This document shows positions 41,401 to 56,400 of a stretch of 64,000 nt of DNA, piece by piece; the first letter of the stretch is position 1, and every line of letters starts with the position of its first letter. The stretch is from assembly GCA_026708015.1 (NCBI GenBank), contig JAPOVT010000023.1, positions 22,644 through 86,643 on the forward strand, written 5' to 3'. The DNA comes from a bacterium (GTDB taxonomy: Bacteria > Actinomycetota > Acidimicrobiia > Acidimicrobiales > Bin134). The notes below the pieces were generated by a model that was not told where the DNA came from, ran no database searches, and saw only the letters and a list, made by a program, of their open reading frames with translations. The position numbers and the translations under genes were made by a program.

Positions 41401-44400
41401 GAACCTCGAAGGCGGGGCCGTCGTCGCCAGCGCGGGAAGCTTCGACTTCGTCCTCTACGACACGAGCGCGGCGCAGGGGATCGACGCCGATGTCAGCTCG
41501 CTCGACCTCGACGAGGGGGAGAAGGCCGACATCAAGGTGAGCCTGGACGCCGAGCCCGCCCAAAAGACCGTGGTGACGGTGGCGGCGGCGCGGCAGAAGG
41601 CCAACAACCACGCCCCGATCGACGGCAAGCTGAGCTTCAACCCGACCGAGCTGACGTTCAGCACCGACGACTGGTACCGACCCCAGACGGTGGCGGTCAC
41701 CGCCGCCCAGGACGCCGACGTGTTCGACCACACCGACTTCGACGTGGTGCTGGCGTACAGCACCGATGCGAGCGTGGCGACGCGCATCCCGGTGGACATC
41801 GACGACGACGACGCTCAGAAGGGCACCCTGAAGCTCAGTCGGCCGGCGATCAGCGTGGCCGAGTTCACCGGCGGGGCGTTCCGGCTCGGCCTCACGGTGG
41901 GCGGCGACTACCGCTGGAGCAATTCGGGGGAGAACGCCGGCGACAAGGACAGCCAGAACCGCAACGTGATCACTTGGAAGGATGCCTCAGCGACCGTCGA
42001 GGGCGTCCGGTATGCCAAGCCCGAAGCGCTCGGCGACGGCAGCAACAAGGCGTCGATCGCGCTGGCGGGCGCCCCGGCGGGCTTGGACTTCGAGACCACC
42101 GCAGGCGGCTCGAACGATCGGACGCTGACGGTGCCGGGCGCGAAGGGGGGCGCGACGGGGACGCTGAAGCTGCGGCTCAGCGACGCGTTGAAGAAGTCGC
42201 TGAGCAAGCGGACGACCGTCACCGTGCGCCTCGGCGGCCGGCTGACCCGGAGCCTCCACCACCGCTACGGCGGCACCGGCGGCGACAACCTGTGCGCCAC
42301 GGCCAAAGACCTCGACGACACCGCCTGCCCGCCCATCGAGGCCACCTTCGAGCTGCTCCCGTTGATCAGCACCCCGGTGGACGCCGAGTTCGTGTCGGTG
42401 CCCGACGATCTGGTGCTGGCCGAGAACGCCGACGGCAGCACCGCCAAGATCAAGATCGGCTCGCCGGTGGCGGCCGCCGACTTCAACGGCGACACGGTGG
42501 CCTACTCGCTGAAGTCGCCGGTGCCGTCGGGATTCGAGATCGATGCCTCCACCGGCCAGCTCGCCTACTCGGGCACCGGCGTGAACCGCGAGGCGCTGAC
42601 CGGCTCGCAGGTCGCCCTCACCGTGGTCGCCACCTCCACCGGCGCCGACAGCACCGCCACCGGGGTGGAGCAGGCGGTGAAGGTCACCGTGAGCGACGTC
42701 GACGAGGGCGACGCCACCGTTGCGCTGCGGGCCGACGCCATCGGACGGGTGGGCCACACCATGCGGGTGGTCTCGGTGAGCGGCGACCCCGACGGCGACC
42801 CGGCGACAGCGGCGATCGCCTACCAGTGGCAGGTGAGCGCCGACAGCGGCAAGACATGGACCTCGGCAACCGGCAGCGGCAACGCCACCGCCAACTACAG
42901 GGTGGCGTCGGGCGACGCGGGCAAGCAGGTGCGGGTGCAGGCCTCCTACACCGACGGCGGCGGCAACGAAGAGACCGTCCACTCCACGCCGGTCACGGCG
43001 GCGGCGGTCGCAGGCATCGGCGCCGCGGTCGTGGTCACCGACAACAAGGCCACCGAGGGCGACGCCGACGACACGGCGAAGTTCACGGTCACGCTGAGCG
43101 AGACGCTTGTGGAAAACGAATTCGCATTTGCGTGGTTGCTGTTCAAGGGAGGGACCCTGAACGAGGACTTCAGTGCTGTGCTCAGCCCGGCATTGCCCGG
43201 GCAGAGGGTATCGAGGAACTCCGACAACGGGGTCACGGTCAGATTCGGCGTCGTCAACGGCGTGCCTCCACCCCGGACGGCCACTGTCGTGTTGACGGCG
43301 CTCGACGACGACGATGCCGACAGCCCGAAAGTTGAGATTTCGCCGCGCCTTTGGCTGCAGATCGGCAGGCCGGCGACCTCCTTGCGCTCGCAGTCCATCT
43401 CTGTGCAGGGCACCGTCACCATCACCGACGACGACGACCCGAGCAAGCTGGTGTCGTTCGCCGATGCGGTGGTGACGGCGTCGGAGGGCGGGAACACCGG
43501 CGCCGACATCACCGCCACGCTGAAAGTCACCGACAGTGCGGCGGGCAGCGCCACGGTGACCGTCATCGACGGCACCGCCACATGGGGCGACGACTACACC
43601 TACACCGGCCAGAGCACCGCGGCGGGCAGCGGCCGGCGCACCCTGGTCGTGTCGTGGCCGGCGGGCAGCGACACCACCCCCCACACCTTCACGCTGCGCA
43701 GCGTGCCCGACACCGTCGACGAAGCCCAGGCCGAGCACTTCTCCCTGCGACTGTCCGACCCGACCGCCGGGTTCAGCGTGGGCGCCCAGCGAGAGCTGCG
43801 GGCCGACATCACCGACGACGACCCGCTCACGGTGTCGCTGCACGGCGGCGGCGTGGTGCGCAAGACCCCCCCCGACGGCACCGTGCGCACACCGGAGTTG
43901 GCAGAGTCGTCGCTGGTGGTGCGCCTCAGCCGCCCGCTGGCCAAGCTGCCCGACGGCAAGGCCGAGATCGTGGTGGTGCCGCTGTCGATGTCCGGCGCGG
44001 GCATCAAATTCGGCACCGCTGACAAACCCGACTCCGGCGACCTCACCTGGCAGGTGGTCACCGACGGCGGCAAGAGCGCCGGGGTGACCGCCACGGGCCT
44101 CGGCACCGCGGCGCCCAGCCTGGTCTTCACCGCCGAAGCGGGAAAGACCGTGCAGCAGGCCACGGTGCAGTTGACCGAAGCCGCCGGCCAACTCAAGTTC
44201 AGCCGGCTAACCAGGACCGTCAACGTGAGTCTCGGCACGGTGTCCGACACCGGCCTCGGCACCACCGCCGGCGCCGTGCAGGCCGACAGCCGCCTGGGCA
44301 CGACGAGCTTCGAGCTCTACGGCGAGATTGACCCCGCCGGCACGGTGGCGGTCGCCCCGCGGAGCCTGGTGCTTGTCGAGGGCGGCAGCGATCTCATCTA

Positions 44401-47400
44401 TCACGTCGCGCTGGCCCGCAAGCCCAGCGGCGAGGTGACGATGACGGTCACCTCCGAAGACACCACCGCGGTCGCGCTCAAGGCGCAGAACCCGGCATCG
44501 TCCGGCCCGACCGTGGTCAAGAACTCCAGCGGCACCCTGACCGTCACCTGGCCCGATCCCGCCGACGACGCCGACGGCTGGGAGGTGCCCGTCCCGGTGG
44601 TGCTCAGCGCGGTGACCGACGCCGACGGCGCCGACGAGAGCGTGGACATCACCCACCAGGCGACGGGCTACACCATCCCGGTAGTCACCGCGATGGTGGT
44701 CGACCCCGCCCCCGGGGTGAACGTCGTCGAGAGCGGCGGCACCTCGGTGGTCGAGTCGGGCGCCGACAGCAAGGACTCCTACACGCTGGTGCTCGACACG
44801 CCCCCCACCCACAACGTGAAGATCACCGCCGCGGTCGCCTCGGGCGACACCGCCGCGGTGAGCCTGTCGTCGTCGGCGACGGGAGCGGTCAAGAACCAGA
44901 ACGGCTCGGTGACGCTCACCTTCACCCCTGCCAACTGGGCCATCCCCCAGCGGGTGGACGTGGCCGGCGTGGACGACGACATCGACAACCCCGGCGGGCG
45001 GGCCGCGGTGATCTCCCACACTGCCGCCTCGACCGACGCCGGCTACAACGCCAACGCGGTGACCATCGCCGACGTGAAGGCGACGGTGACCGACGACGAT
45101 CCCACCACGGTGAGCTTCAGCGGTGGCGGAACCATCACCCAGGGCGACACCGGCACGTCGGCCACCGCGGTGATCAAGCTCGACCGGCCGCTGGCCGACG
45201 GCGAGATGGCCGAGGTGCTGCTGACCTACGCCACCGACACCCAAGCCGGGCTGCCCGGCGGAAGCACGCCCGACTTCACCGTGAGCGCCACCGGCACCGG
45301 TGTCAGCATCCGCCACGCAGACCGGGCCCAGCCCAAGATCAAGCTCACCGGCGAAGCGGGCAAGACCGTGCAGCAGGCCACGGTGATGTTCACCGCCACC
45401 AGCCGCAAAGACCCGGACTTCGCCGTCGAATCGGTCACCGTGAGCCTGGGCAGCGTGACCGACAAGGCGTTGGCGAGCAACATCAACCTCCAGGGCGGCC
45501 TCGCCGCTCACAGCACCGACACCACCGCCGATCTGGAGATCGTCGACGACAAGGCCTCGGTGGTGACCATCTCGCCGTCGTCGGTGAGCGAGGCCGACTT
45601 CAAGCCCACCGGCACCGAAGGCGTGTTCGAGGCCGTGTTCAACCTCACGCTGAACAGCGGGGGCTACGCCCGCTTCAGCGGCGGCGGCCGCAGCTGCGCC
45701 TCCGGCGGCAGCAATGTCTTCGCCAATGCGAGCGGCGACGCCGAGGCCGCCGACTATGTGTGGAAGGGCGGAACCTGCCTCCTCAACCGCAAGACCTACA
45801 CAGTCGGCCCGTCGGTGGAGTTGGTGAACGCCCCCGAGGGCCTCACGGTCTCGGGCTTCAAGCGGACCGGCCCGAAGAAGGGGACCACCGCGCAGGTCAG
45901 GCTTCAGTTCACCGCGGCGGGCAAGAGCGCGTTCACCAAGGCCGGCCACGAGATCACCCTGCGGGTGGGCGGGCTCGTGATCGTCACCGACAAGGCGATC
46001 ACCTCGAAGCCCGGCGAACGTGAGGGCGGCGACGGCGACGGCGACAAATGCAAGGGCGTTCTCGACACCAGCGGCACCGACTTCGGGCTCGACAACCCGA
46101 ACGTCTGCCCGCCGGCGGTGGGCGCCTTCACCCTGACGGCGTCCGACGGGGTGACGATCACCCAGAGCGGCGATGCCACCTCGGTGGGGGAGGCGGGCAC
46201 GCCCACCGACTCCTACACGGTGGTGCTCGACCAGCAGCCCAGCGCCGATGTGACCATCACCGTGGCCAGCAGCGACACCGCCATTGCCACGGTGGACAAG
46301 GCGTCGCTGGTCTTCAAGCCCGCCGACTGGGCCAAGCCCCAGACGGTGACCGTCACCGGCAAGCCCGACGCGGTGGACAATCCCGGCGGCGGGCGCACGG
46401 TGAGCATCACCCACACGGTGGCGTCGTCCGACACCCACTACCACGGCATCAAGATCGCCGCCGTTGAGGTCACCGTGACCGACGACGACCCCACCACGGT
46501 GACCTTGGCGGCGCCCGACGCCTCCCTCACCGAGGGCGATGCCACCGCCACCGCCACCCTGCGCCTCACGCTGGGCCGGGCGCTCGTGGCCGGCGAGAGG
46601 CTCAAGGTGCCGTTGAGGTTTACCCCCGCGATCAACCCGCGGCCGTTCACGCTGAAACTGGCGGGCACGCCTGCGGGGGTGACGCTCGACGTCACCGACC
46701 CGGCCAACCCGGCGGTGGTCTTCGCCGGCCGCGCCGGCGGCTCGGCCACCGTCGCCGAGATCACCGTCACCCCGGCGGGCGACCCCGACCTCGATACCAG
46801 CGATGCCACCATCACCGCGCAGATCCCGGCGGCGAGCTCGGGCAGCGGCGCCTTCTTGCTGGTGACCACCGCCGACGGCACCGCCAAAGGCGACGAGTCG
46901 CTGCCCGGCGGCGCCGCGGGCCGCGGCACCTGCGACACCCAGGCCGGCGCCTGCTCGGTGAGCCTCACGCTGAAAGACGACGGCGTCGGCAACGCCGTCA
47001 AGGTGGCCCCCGCCTCAGCAGCCGAGGGCAGCGCGGCGGTCTTCACGGTGACGCTGCCGGTCGCCGCTCCCAAGGGCGGTGCCGCGGTCAGCTACACGCT
47101 GAGCGACGGTCGGGCCATGTCGTCCGACCCTGCCTACAGCGTCGCCACCGGCAGCGCCGACGGTGCCAACGCCGACTACCGCAACACCGCGGGCACCATC
47201 ACCGTCGCGGAGGGCGCCAAGACCGGCACGATCAGCGTTCCCACCACCGCCGACGACGTTTACGAGGGCCCCCACTACTTCACGGTGACGCTGGGCGCCG
47301 TCACCGCCACCGGCCTCACGCTCGCGGCCAGCGCCACCGAGGGTGCCGCGGTGGGCACCATCACCGACGCCGCCGACCGCCCGACGGTGAAATTCAAGAG

Positions 47401-50400
47401 GTCGTCGTTCACCGCATTCGAGGACGGGGGCACGGTGGAGATCGGCCTGGTCAAGACGGGGACCACCCTGGTGCCGACCGAGGTGTCGTGGAAGACGGTC
47501 ATGAAGCAGCACTCGACGGCCACCGCGGGCGAGGACTACACGGCGGCCAGCGGCACGGTGGCCTTGGCCCCGGCCGACTCGGAAGGGTCGTTCGAGGTCA
47601 CGATCCTCGACGACAAGCTGCTCGAGACCTCCGAGACCTTCTCGCTCGCATTGGAAGCCGACGAGCATGCCCGGGCTGTTTCCCCGCACGAAGCCATCGT
47701 CTCCCTCATCGCGGACGAAGAAGCCAGGCTGGGCTTGTACGGCCCCGACGAGGTGGACGAGGGGTCGTCGATCAAGGTGTCGGTGAGGCTCAGCGCCGCA
47801 CTCGGCGAGGACGTGGCCATCCCGGTACAGGTCATCGCGGGCACGGCCACGGCCGGCACCGACTACACGGTCACCGGTCCCGACGGCAAGGCGCTCGGCG
47901 CCACGGTCGCCATACCGAAAGGATCACGCGACGCCGACATCACGATCTCCGCCGCCGACGACGGCGCCACCGACGACCGCGACGAGACCCTCACCGTGAA
48001 ACTCGGCACCCTCACCGGAAACCTGAATCACGGCCTCGCCAAGCACAGTCGACGGAGTGAGCTCGTCGTCACCATCCGCCAGCCCAGCGTGCCGATCGCC
48101 GAGATCCCCGCCGGCTGGGCGCTGCTGCCCGCGGGCCTGGGCCCCGGCGACCAGTTCCGGCTGCTGCTGTCCACCAGCACCAAGACGGTGGCCACTTCCG
48201 GCGACATCGCCACCTACAACAAGCTGGTGCAGGACGCGGTGAAGGCGGGCCACCGCCAGGTGCATCCCCATGCCGCCGAGTACCGGGCGGTGGCGCAGAC
48301 CGCCACGACGACCGCACGCGACAACACCGGCACCCGCGCCACCGACCGCAGCGTGCCCATCTACTGGCTGGGCGGATCGGGCGCCACCCACAAGGTGGCC
48401 GACGACTACGCCGACTTCTACGACGGCGACTGGGACAGCGAGGCCGCCGCCCGCGACGAGAACGGCAAGGCCGTCGTGGTGTCCGCCGGCCCTCTGGCCG
48501 TCACCGCCGACGCGCACCACTGGGTGGGCATTCCCTGCGACGATCAGACTGCCATCGGCGTCGACACCCTCGGCAAGCCGCTGGGCAACACCGTCGCCGA
48601 CTCCAAGGGCGTCACCGCCGCCGCCGGGGTGCTCAGCTCGGCCGTGTACGACCCGCTGGGGTGCCACCGTGTCCTCACCAGCCAGTCGCTGTCGCTGTAC
48701 GGGCTGTCGCCGGTGTACACGGTGGCCGCGCCCCACAAGGTGACCATCGCCAAGGCGCCGACCGACGCCAAGCTGACCGAAGGCGATGCCGGCACCGTCA
48801 CCTTCACGGTGACCTCCGACGTTGTGCCCACCGCCGACTTCGACGTGACCGTGATGGTGGAAGCCGCCGGAAGCCTGCACAACCCCGCCGACGCCGGCGC
48901 CAAGACGGTCTCGTTCACCACCGGGGGCGCCGCCTCGAAGACGCTGACCGTCCGCCTGATCGACGACGACGTCGACGAGCCCGACGGGCGGCTGACCGCG
49001 TCGGTCGTGCCCAGCAGCGGCTACCGCGTCGACTACGACAAGCAGTGGCGGGTGTCGACCGCCCTGGCCGACGACGAGGCCACCGTGGTCACCTTCGGCA
49101 CGCCGACGGGCACGTTCACCGAGCAGGACGCGACCGCCCCGGTCTCGGTGCCGCTGAGCCTGGGCCGCAAGCTGATCGCCGGCGAGCGCGTCGATGTGCC
49201 GCTGGCGCTCAGCTCGGCCACCGGCACCGCCACCTCCGGCGCCGACCGGCTGTACGCGCTGACCGCCACCGGCGCCGGCGTGAGCATCGTCGAGGCCGAC
49301 ACTGCCGCGCCCACCGTGAGCTTCGCCGGCAAGGACGCCGAGGCGGCCCGGTTGGTGTTCACCCCCCGAACCGGCGTCGGCGACGCCGACGCCGACGACG
49401 AGACCCTCAAGATCGCCTTCGGCGACCTCGACGCCGACACCCTCAGCACCAACGTGAGCGGCGGCGCTGAGGGGTTCGACGACGGCAAGCCCGGCGACGC
49501 CGCAGGCGAGGCCGCCACCGTGGCCCTGGCCGACGACGACCTGCCGGTGGTGTCGCTGAGCGTGACCGGCAACGGCCTCGTGGACGAGGGCGAATCGCTG
49601 ACCGTCACCGCCACCTTGAACATCGCCACCCCGGTGGCCCTGCGGATCCCCTTGCGGGTGGGCGCCGGCGCCAGCGCCGCGGCCAGCGACTACACCTTGT
49701 CGAACGGCGGCGTCATCACCATCGCCAAGGGAGCCACAAGCGGCTCGATCACGTTCACCGCGGTCGACGACGGCGCCGACGAGGAATACGAGGCGCTCAC
49801 GCTGGAGTTCGGGACGCTGCCCGACACGGTGACAGCCGGCAGCCCCGACCGCGTGGGCATCACCATCGGCGGCGAGATCCTGACGGTGGTGGTGAAGGTG
49901 ACCGGCGGAGGCAGCATCGAAGGCAAGCTCGACGGCACCGTGGCCAAACCCCCGGCGGGCAGCACCGAGGCGGTGCAGGTGGAGCTGTCGCGGCCGATCC
50001 CGGCCGGGCTGAGCGCACAGGTGCCGCTGCGGTTGTCCACCGCCACGGGCACGGCGCTGACCGGCTCGGGCGCCGCCCGCGACTTCACCCTGGCCGCGTC
50101 CGGCAACGGCGTGGCCATGGTGGGCGGCGCCACCGCCGCGCCCACCCTGACCTTCACCGGCAGCGGCACCCAGACGGTGCAGGTGGCCACCCTCACGTTC
50201 GCCTCGACGGGGCGCGACGCCGGCGACCAGAGCGGCGACCCCACCGCAGGCGGCGACAGTGACGGCGCCGACGAGCTGGTGGTGGTCACCCTGGGCGACC
50301 TGGATGCGTCGTCGCTCACCACCAGCGCCGGGCTGAACCTGAACCCCTTCGACGACGAGCTGGCCGCCACCACCCACGACGTGACCACCGCCGTGCTCAT

Positions 50401-53400
50401 CGCCGACGACGAGGCCAGCGACCGGGCGGTGACCTGGGAGCACGTGAGCGGCGGAAATAAGACCGGCATGGGCTTCACCGTCAACGAGGGCGCCGACATC
50501 ACCTTCAAGGTGAAGCTGGCATCGGGAACCGGCCCGCTGAGGGCGGATTTCGCCGCGCCGCAAAGGCCGGGTTTCGCCGGCGCGGACGACTTCAGCTTCC
50601 CGACCTCGGTGTTCATCCCCTACGGCCAGTCGGAAGCGACCGTGGTGTTCTCGGCGAAGACCGACACCGCCATCGAGGACAACGAGCTGATCGACATCAC
50701 CCTCGGACCGGTCGGCCAGCCCGGATTCACCGGCACGCAGTTGTATTTCTTCATCATCTATGACGGCTCGCTGCGCGTGACCCTGGCGCTGAAGAACCCG
50801 ATCCCGTACGGCATCGCCGAGCATCCGTCGGTGGCCGCCGCTCACCGCTCAGCCGAGCTGGAGGTGAAGCTGGGGCGGGCGCTGGCCGCCGGCGAACGCG
50901 TCGACGTGCCCCTGGCCTTCGCCCAAATACAGCTCGACTCCGACGGCAAGCCGGTGCTCACCGACCCTGCAAAGGAAGAGGTGGAAGAGCCGGCCGATGT
51001 GGGCGACTTCACGCTGGCGCTGGCCACCGGCGACGGCGTCAACACAGGTGTCACGCTGACCAAGGCCGGCACGCTGGCACCCCTGGTCAGCTTCCGGGGG
51101 GCCGGCGCCCGCACGGCCGTGCTGGTGCTCACCGCGGTCGACGACAACACGAACGAGCACCGCGAGCTGCTGGTGCCCAAGCTGGGCGACAACGCCGCCT
51201 TCGTCGCACAGACCGGCACCAACGTGGCCGAGGGCGCCGGGCCCACCGCGAGCGAGCTGCGGGTTCCCGTCATCAGCAACGAGGACACCATCACCGTCTC
51301 GGCCAAGGTGGTGGTGGGCCAGCCCTGCGGGGGGCAGGCCAAGGTTACTGAGGGCAGTCCGGCCAAGTTCTGCATCGGCGCGAGCGCGGCGCCGGCAGTA
51401 GACCTCGAGGTGGCGCTGACGGTGACGCAGACCGGCAGCTACGTGGCCGCAGGCAACCTCGGCACCGCCACCGTCACGCTCACCCCCGAAGTGTCGCTCA
51501 CCACCGGGGCCTCCTTCAGCGTGCCCACCAGCGACCGATCCGCTGACGAGCCCGACGGCGCCGTGACGGCACAAGCGGACCCGGCCGGCGGCCCGTACCT
51601 GGTGTCGTCCACCAGCGGATCGGCCACCGTGGCGGTGGCCGACGGCGACCCCACCACGGTGACGTTGGCCCGGGCCGTGGGCAACAGCATCGCCGAGGGC
51701 GCCAGCAAGAAGTACACGGTGACGCTGGGGCGGGCGCTGGTGGCGGGCGAGAAGCTGACCGTGCCTCTGACCGTTTCGGGCACCGCCTCCTACGGCGCCA
51801 GCGACGACTTCACGTTCCGCCAGATCGCCGGCACGGGCTTGAGCTGGACCGCGCCCGCCGCCGGCGGTGCCATGTCGGTGGCTTTCACCGGCCCGTCGGC
51901 TGCAACGGCCACCTTCTGGCTCGACGCCGCTCACGACGCCCGCTACACCGAGACCGGCGAGACCGCGGCCGTCGCCTTGGGCACGCTCGTGCCCACCGGC
52001 CTCAGCGGCGGCGCGCGAGGCGCCGACAACGCCGCCGCGCTCACCATCACCAACGTGGCGGTGGGTGCGGCCATCGTCGAGTCGGCGAGCAGCACCGCCG
52101 TCACCGAGGCAGCCGGCGCCGGCCGCACCGACACCTACACCGTGGCGCTCAACACCGCGCCCAGCGTGGATGTGACCGTGACCGTGGCCAGCGGCGACGC
52201 CACGGTCGCCACCGTCACCCCGGCCACGCTCACCTTCAAGCCCGCCGACTGGAACAAGCCCCAGACAGTGACGGTGACCGGGGTCGACGACGATGCCGCC
52301 AACCCACGCGGCGTGCGCACCACGCAGATCACCCACACTGCCGCGTCGGGCGACAAGCGCTACGACGGCGGCGACCTGGGCTCGGTGACCGTCACCGTGA
52401 CCGACGACGAGAAGCCCACCGTGAGCCTCAAGGCCAGCGCCGCCACCGTGGCCGAGGGCGGCACCGTCACCGTCACCGCCACGCTGACGGCTGCGCCCGG
52501 CGCCAAGGTGTCGATCCCGGTGCGGCTGCGCTCGGCCGGCACCGGCACAGGCAAGGCGACGGCCGCCGACTTCACCCTGTCGAACAGCGGTAGCATCGAC
52601 GTCTCCGCTGGCGCCACCACGGGCACGCTCACCTTCACGGCTCGCACCGACAGTATCGACGAGCCCACCGAGACGCTCACCTTGGAGTTGGGCGCCCTGC
52701 CCGCAGCGGTGACAGCCGGCAGCCCCAGCCATGTGGCCATTGCCATCACCGACACCAACGACGACCCGGTGATCACGGTGGCGCCGGCCGCCAGCCGACC
52801 GGTGACCGAGGGCTCGCCGGCGAGGTTCACGGTGAGCGCGAAGCCGGCGGTGCAGTACGACCTGACGGTGAAGCTCACCGTGGCCGACGCGGCGGCGCCG
52901 AGCGATTTCGTGGCCACCGGCGACCAGGGAGCGGCAACTTTCACCATCCCCAGCGGCAAGAGCGCAGCCGTGCTCAGCGTGGCCACCGTCGGCGACCTCA
53001 CCGACGAGCCCCACGGGCCGGTGAGCGCCACGGTGACCGCCGGCGACGGCTACACCGTCGGCTCGCCTGCGAAGGCGACCGTCCAAGTCCAAGACGACGA
53101 CGCCCCGCTGGTGGTGTCGGTGAGCGGCGGCGGCACGGTGGCCGAGGGCGACTCGACGGCCACCGCGGAGATCACCGTGCGGCTGTCGCGGCCGCTGGCG
53201 GCGGGCGAGACGGTGAGCGTGCCGCTGGCGCTGTCGGGCACCGGCGTGGCCGCAGGCGACGTGGTGCTGACGCGCAAAGCAGGCCAGGGCATCAACACCG
53301 GGGTCACGCTGACCGGCGGAAGCACGCTGGCCCCCACGGTGGTCTTCGCCGGCGCCGGAGCGCAGACCGCGGTGCTGACAGCTGCGGCCGGCGGCGATGT

Positions 53401-56400
53401 CGACAGCACCCATGAGCAGGTGCAGGTGGCGCTGGGCAGCCTCGGCGCCGGCGTGGCCGCGGCGCGCTCGGCCTCCCGGGTCCAGGTGAGCGTGGCCGAC
53501 GACGACGGGACGACCGCGGCAGTGCTGGTGTCGCCGACCGAGTTGTCCATCGACGAAGGCGCGTCAGCGGCCTACACGGTTCGGCTGGCCACGGCGCCTG
53601 CGTCGGGCACCAGTGTCACCGTCGCGGCAGCCATCCCCGTGGCGCAGGCAGGAGTGGCGGCGGTGTCACCCGCGTCGGTTGTCTTCACCCTGGCGAACTG
53701 GGACCGGCCTCAGCGGTTCACCGTGGCGGGCGTCAACGACAGCACCGACAACGCCGGGCTGGCGCCGCGCTCGGCCACGGTCTCCCACAGGGTCACCAGC
53801 ACCGATACGGCCTACCAGTCGGTCTCGGCGGCCGATGTGACGGTGAGAGTGGCCGACGCCCAGCCGACGGTGGTGGAGATCGCCTACCAGGGCCGGCCCA
53901 ACGTGACCGAAGGCCAATCGATCGAGTCGATTCGGACAACCACCAACAAAAACCGGCGCGGATTCACGATCACGCTGAGCCGCCCGCTGCGAGCCGATGA
54001 GCGGCTCGAGGTGCCGCTGCGGCTCGAGGGCCACAACATCACCCCCGACGACTTCAGCAAAGCGACGATCTCGTGGCACACCCGCGATCTCAACAACGAG
54101 GGCCGCCCAGTCCGCGATCCGTCGAACGGCGGCGTGACGTGGCTGCACGGCGGCCGCGTGTACAAGCCCACCAAGTCGATGACCACATGGGCGTGGGGTC
54201 TCTTCTGCTTCATAGATTGCGGCGACCAAGAGGAGGCGGACTTCGATGTCACCTCGCTCGACTTCGTGGCCGTCTTCGATCTGGCGACCTTCGGCGCGGT
54301 CGACCCCAACAGCCCGCCGGACGTCCAGACGGCATCGCTGCTGCTGACCCTCGCAGACGACAAGATCGGCGAGGGCCGCTCAGAAACCCTCACGCTGGCG
54401 CTCGGCGACGCCGCGGCCTTCGCGGCCCGCACCGACACCAGCGTGGCGGGTGGCGCCGTGCCCCATGCCACCAAGAACAAGGCATCGGTGGAGGTGGCCG
54501 ACAACGACCCGTCGCTGTGGCTGTCGAAGCTCGCCGTGGACTTGACCGAGGGCGCTACGCCCGACACCTATACACTGCGGCTCAGCGCCGACCCCGGCAA
54601 CGGGGCCACAGTCACCGTCGACATCACCTCGCTCGACACCCGGATCGCCACCGTCTCCCCCACGCAGCTCACCTTCACCGGCGGCTCGGGCGGCACTTGG
54701 GCCGACCCCCAGACGGTGACCGTCACCGGCGTGGTGGACGCCACCGCCGGCGACGACGCCACCACGCTGACCCACGCTGTCAGCGGCTGGTCGGCCGTCA
54801 GCGCCGGACCCGACGTGCTGGTGCGGGTCACCGACTCGCCGCCGGGATACACCGTGACCCAATCGGACGGGAAGACCGCGGTCACCGAGGCCCCCGGTGC
54901 CGGCCGCACCGACGCCTACACCGTGCGGCTCAACAGCCGGCCCACCGTGAAGGTGACCGTCACCCCGTCGTCGGGCTCGCCCAAGATCACCCTGTCGGAC
55001 CCGCTGGAGTTCACCTCGAGCAACTGGTGGCAGCCCCAGACCGTGACCGTGACCGCGGTCGACGACGACGTGGTCAACCCCGCGGCCACGCTCAAGGCGA
55101 CCATTGCCCATGCGGTGGCCACCACCGACACCGTCTACCGGAATCTTGCGCCCGCCGACGTGGCGGTGACGGTGACCGACGACGAGACCGCAGGAGTGAC
55201 CATCGTCGAGTCGGGCGGCTCGACGAGAGTGGCCGACGACGGCGCCAGCACTGACTCCTACACCGTGGTGCTCGACTCCAAGCCCACCGCGAAGGTCACG
55301 ATCACCGCCACATCCGCCTCTGCGGCCGCGGCGACCCTGAGCAAGGTCGGCGCCGACCCGGGGGCCACAGTCACGCTGGAGTTCCAGCCCGCCAGCTGGG
55401 ACGAGCCCCAGACCGTGACCGTCAACGGCGTCGCCGACAACGCCGACAACGGCGGCAACCGCACGGTGGACATCACCCACACGGTCACCACCGCCGATAG
55501 CGACTACGCCAAGGTTGCCGTGGGCAAGGTGGAGACGACCGTCACCGACGACGACGTCGCCGGAGTCACCATCACCGAGTCCGGGGGGGAGACGACGGTT
55601 CCCGAGAACGGCAGAAGCACCGACTCCTACACCGTGGTGCTCAACACCCCGCCCGTCGGCACCGTCACCGTCACCGCCACCTCGCCCGACGCCGGTGCGG
55701 CGACGGTGCGCGGCCCCACCGGCCAGGCGGGCGCCACCGCCACGCTCACCTTCACCGGCGGGCAGGGCGGCGACTGGGCCACCCCCCAGACGATCACCGT
55801 CACCGGCGTGCCGAACCAATTCGACGACGGCGCCGGCCGTACCCCCGTCATCACCCACAGCGCAGTCTCGACCGACACCGACGAGCCCTACCACAACATC
55901 AAGATCGGCACGGTGAGCGTTACAGTGACCGACGACGACCCCGATGCGGGCGTCACCGTCACCGAGTCGGAGGGCTCGACACAGGTGGCCGACGCCGGCG
56001 CCAGCACCGACACGTACACACTGGTGCTCGACTCCAAGCCCACCGGCAACGTCGTCATCAATGTCAGAGCAGGCACTGGCAAGCTGGCGACGGTGCGCGG
56101 CCCCACCGGCCAGGCGGGCGCCACCGCCAAGCTCACCTTCACGACCTCCGACTGGGCCGAGCCCCAGACCGTCACCGTGACCGGCGTCGACGACGCCGGC
56201 CAGGACGACGGCCGCAACACCGACACCACGGTCCACTCCCGGTCACTGACGATCACCCACTTCGTCGACCGCACGGCCACCGCCGACAAACGCTTCACGG
56301 ACCAAGTCACCATCGACCCAGTGGCCGTGTCGGTGCTCGACGACGACGAGACGGAGGTCCGCATCGTCGAGACCGGCGGCTGGACCGGGGGGCGCGAGCC

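Noticed and set aside
41227..43335. 702-codon plus-strand open frame
   Set aside because: Arg/Gly/Pro-rich shadow in another frame of the giant gene, whose own frame is coherent here.
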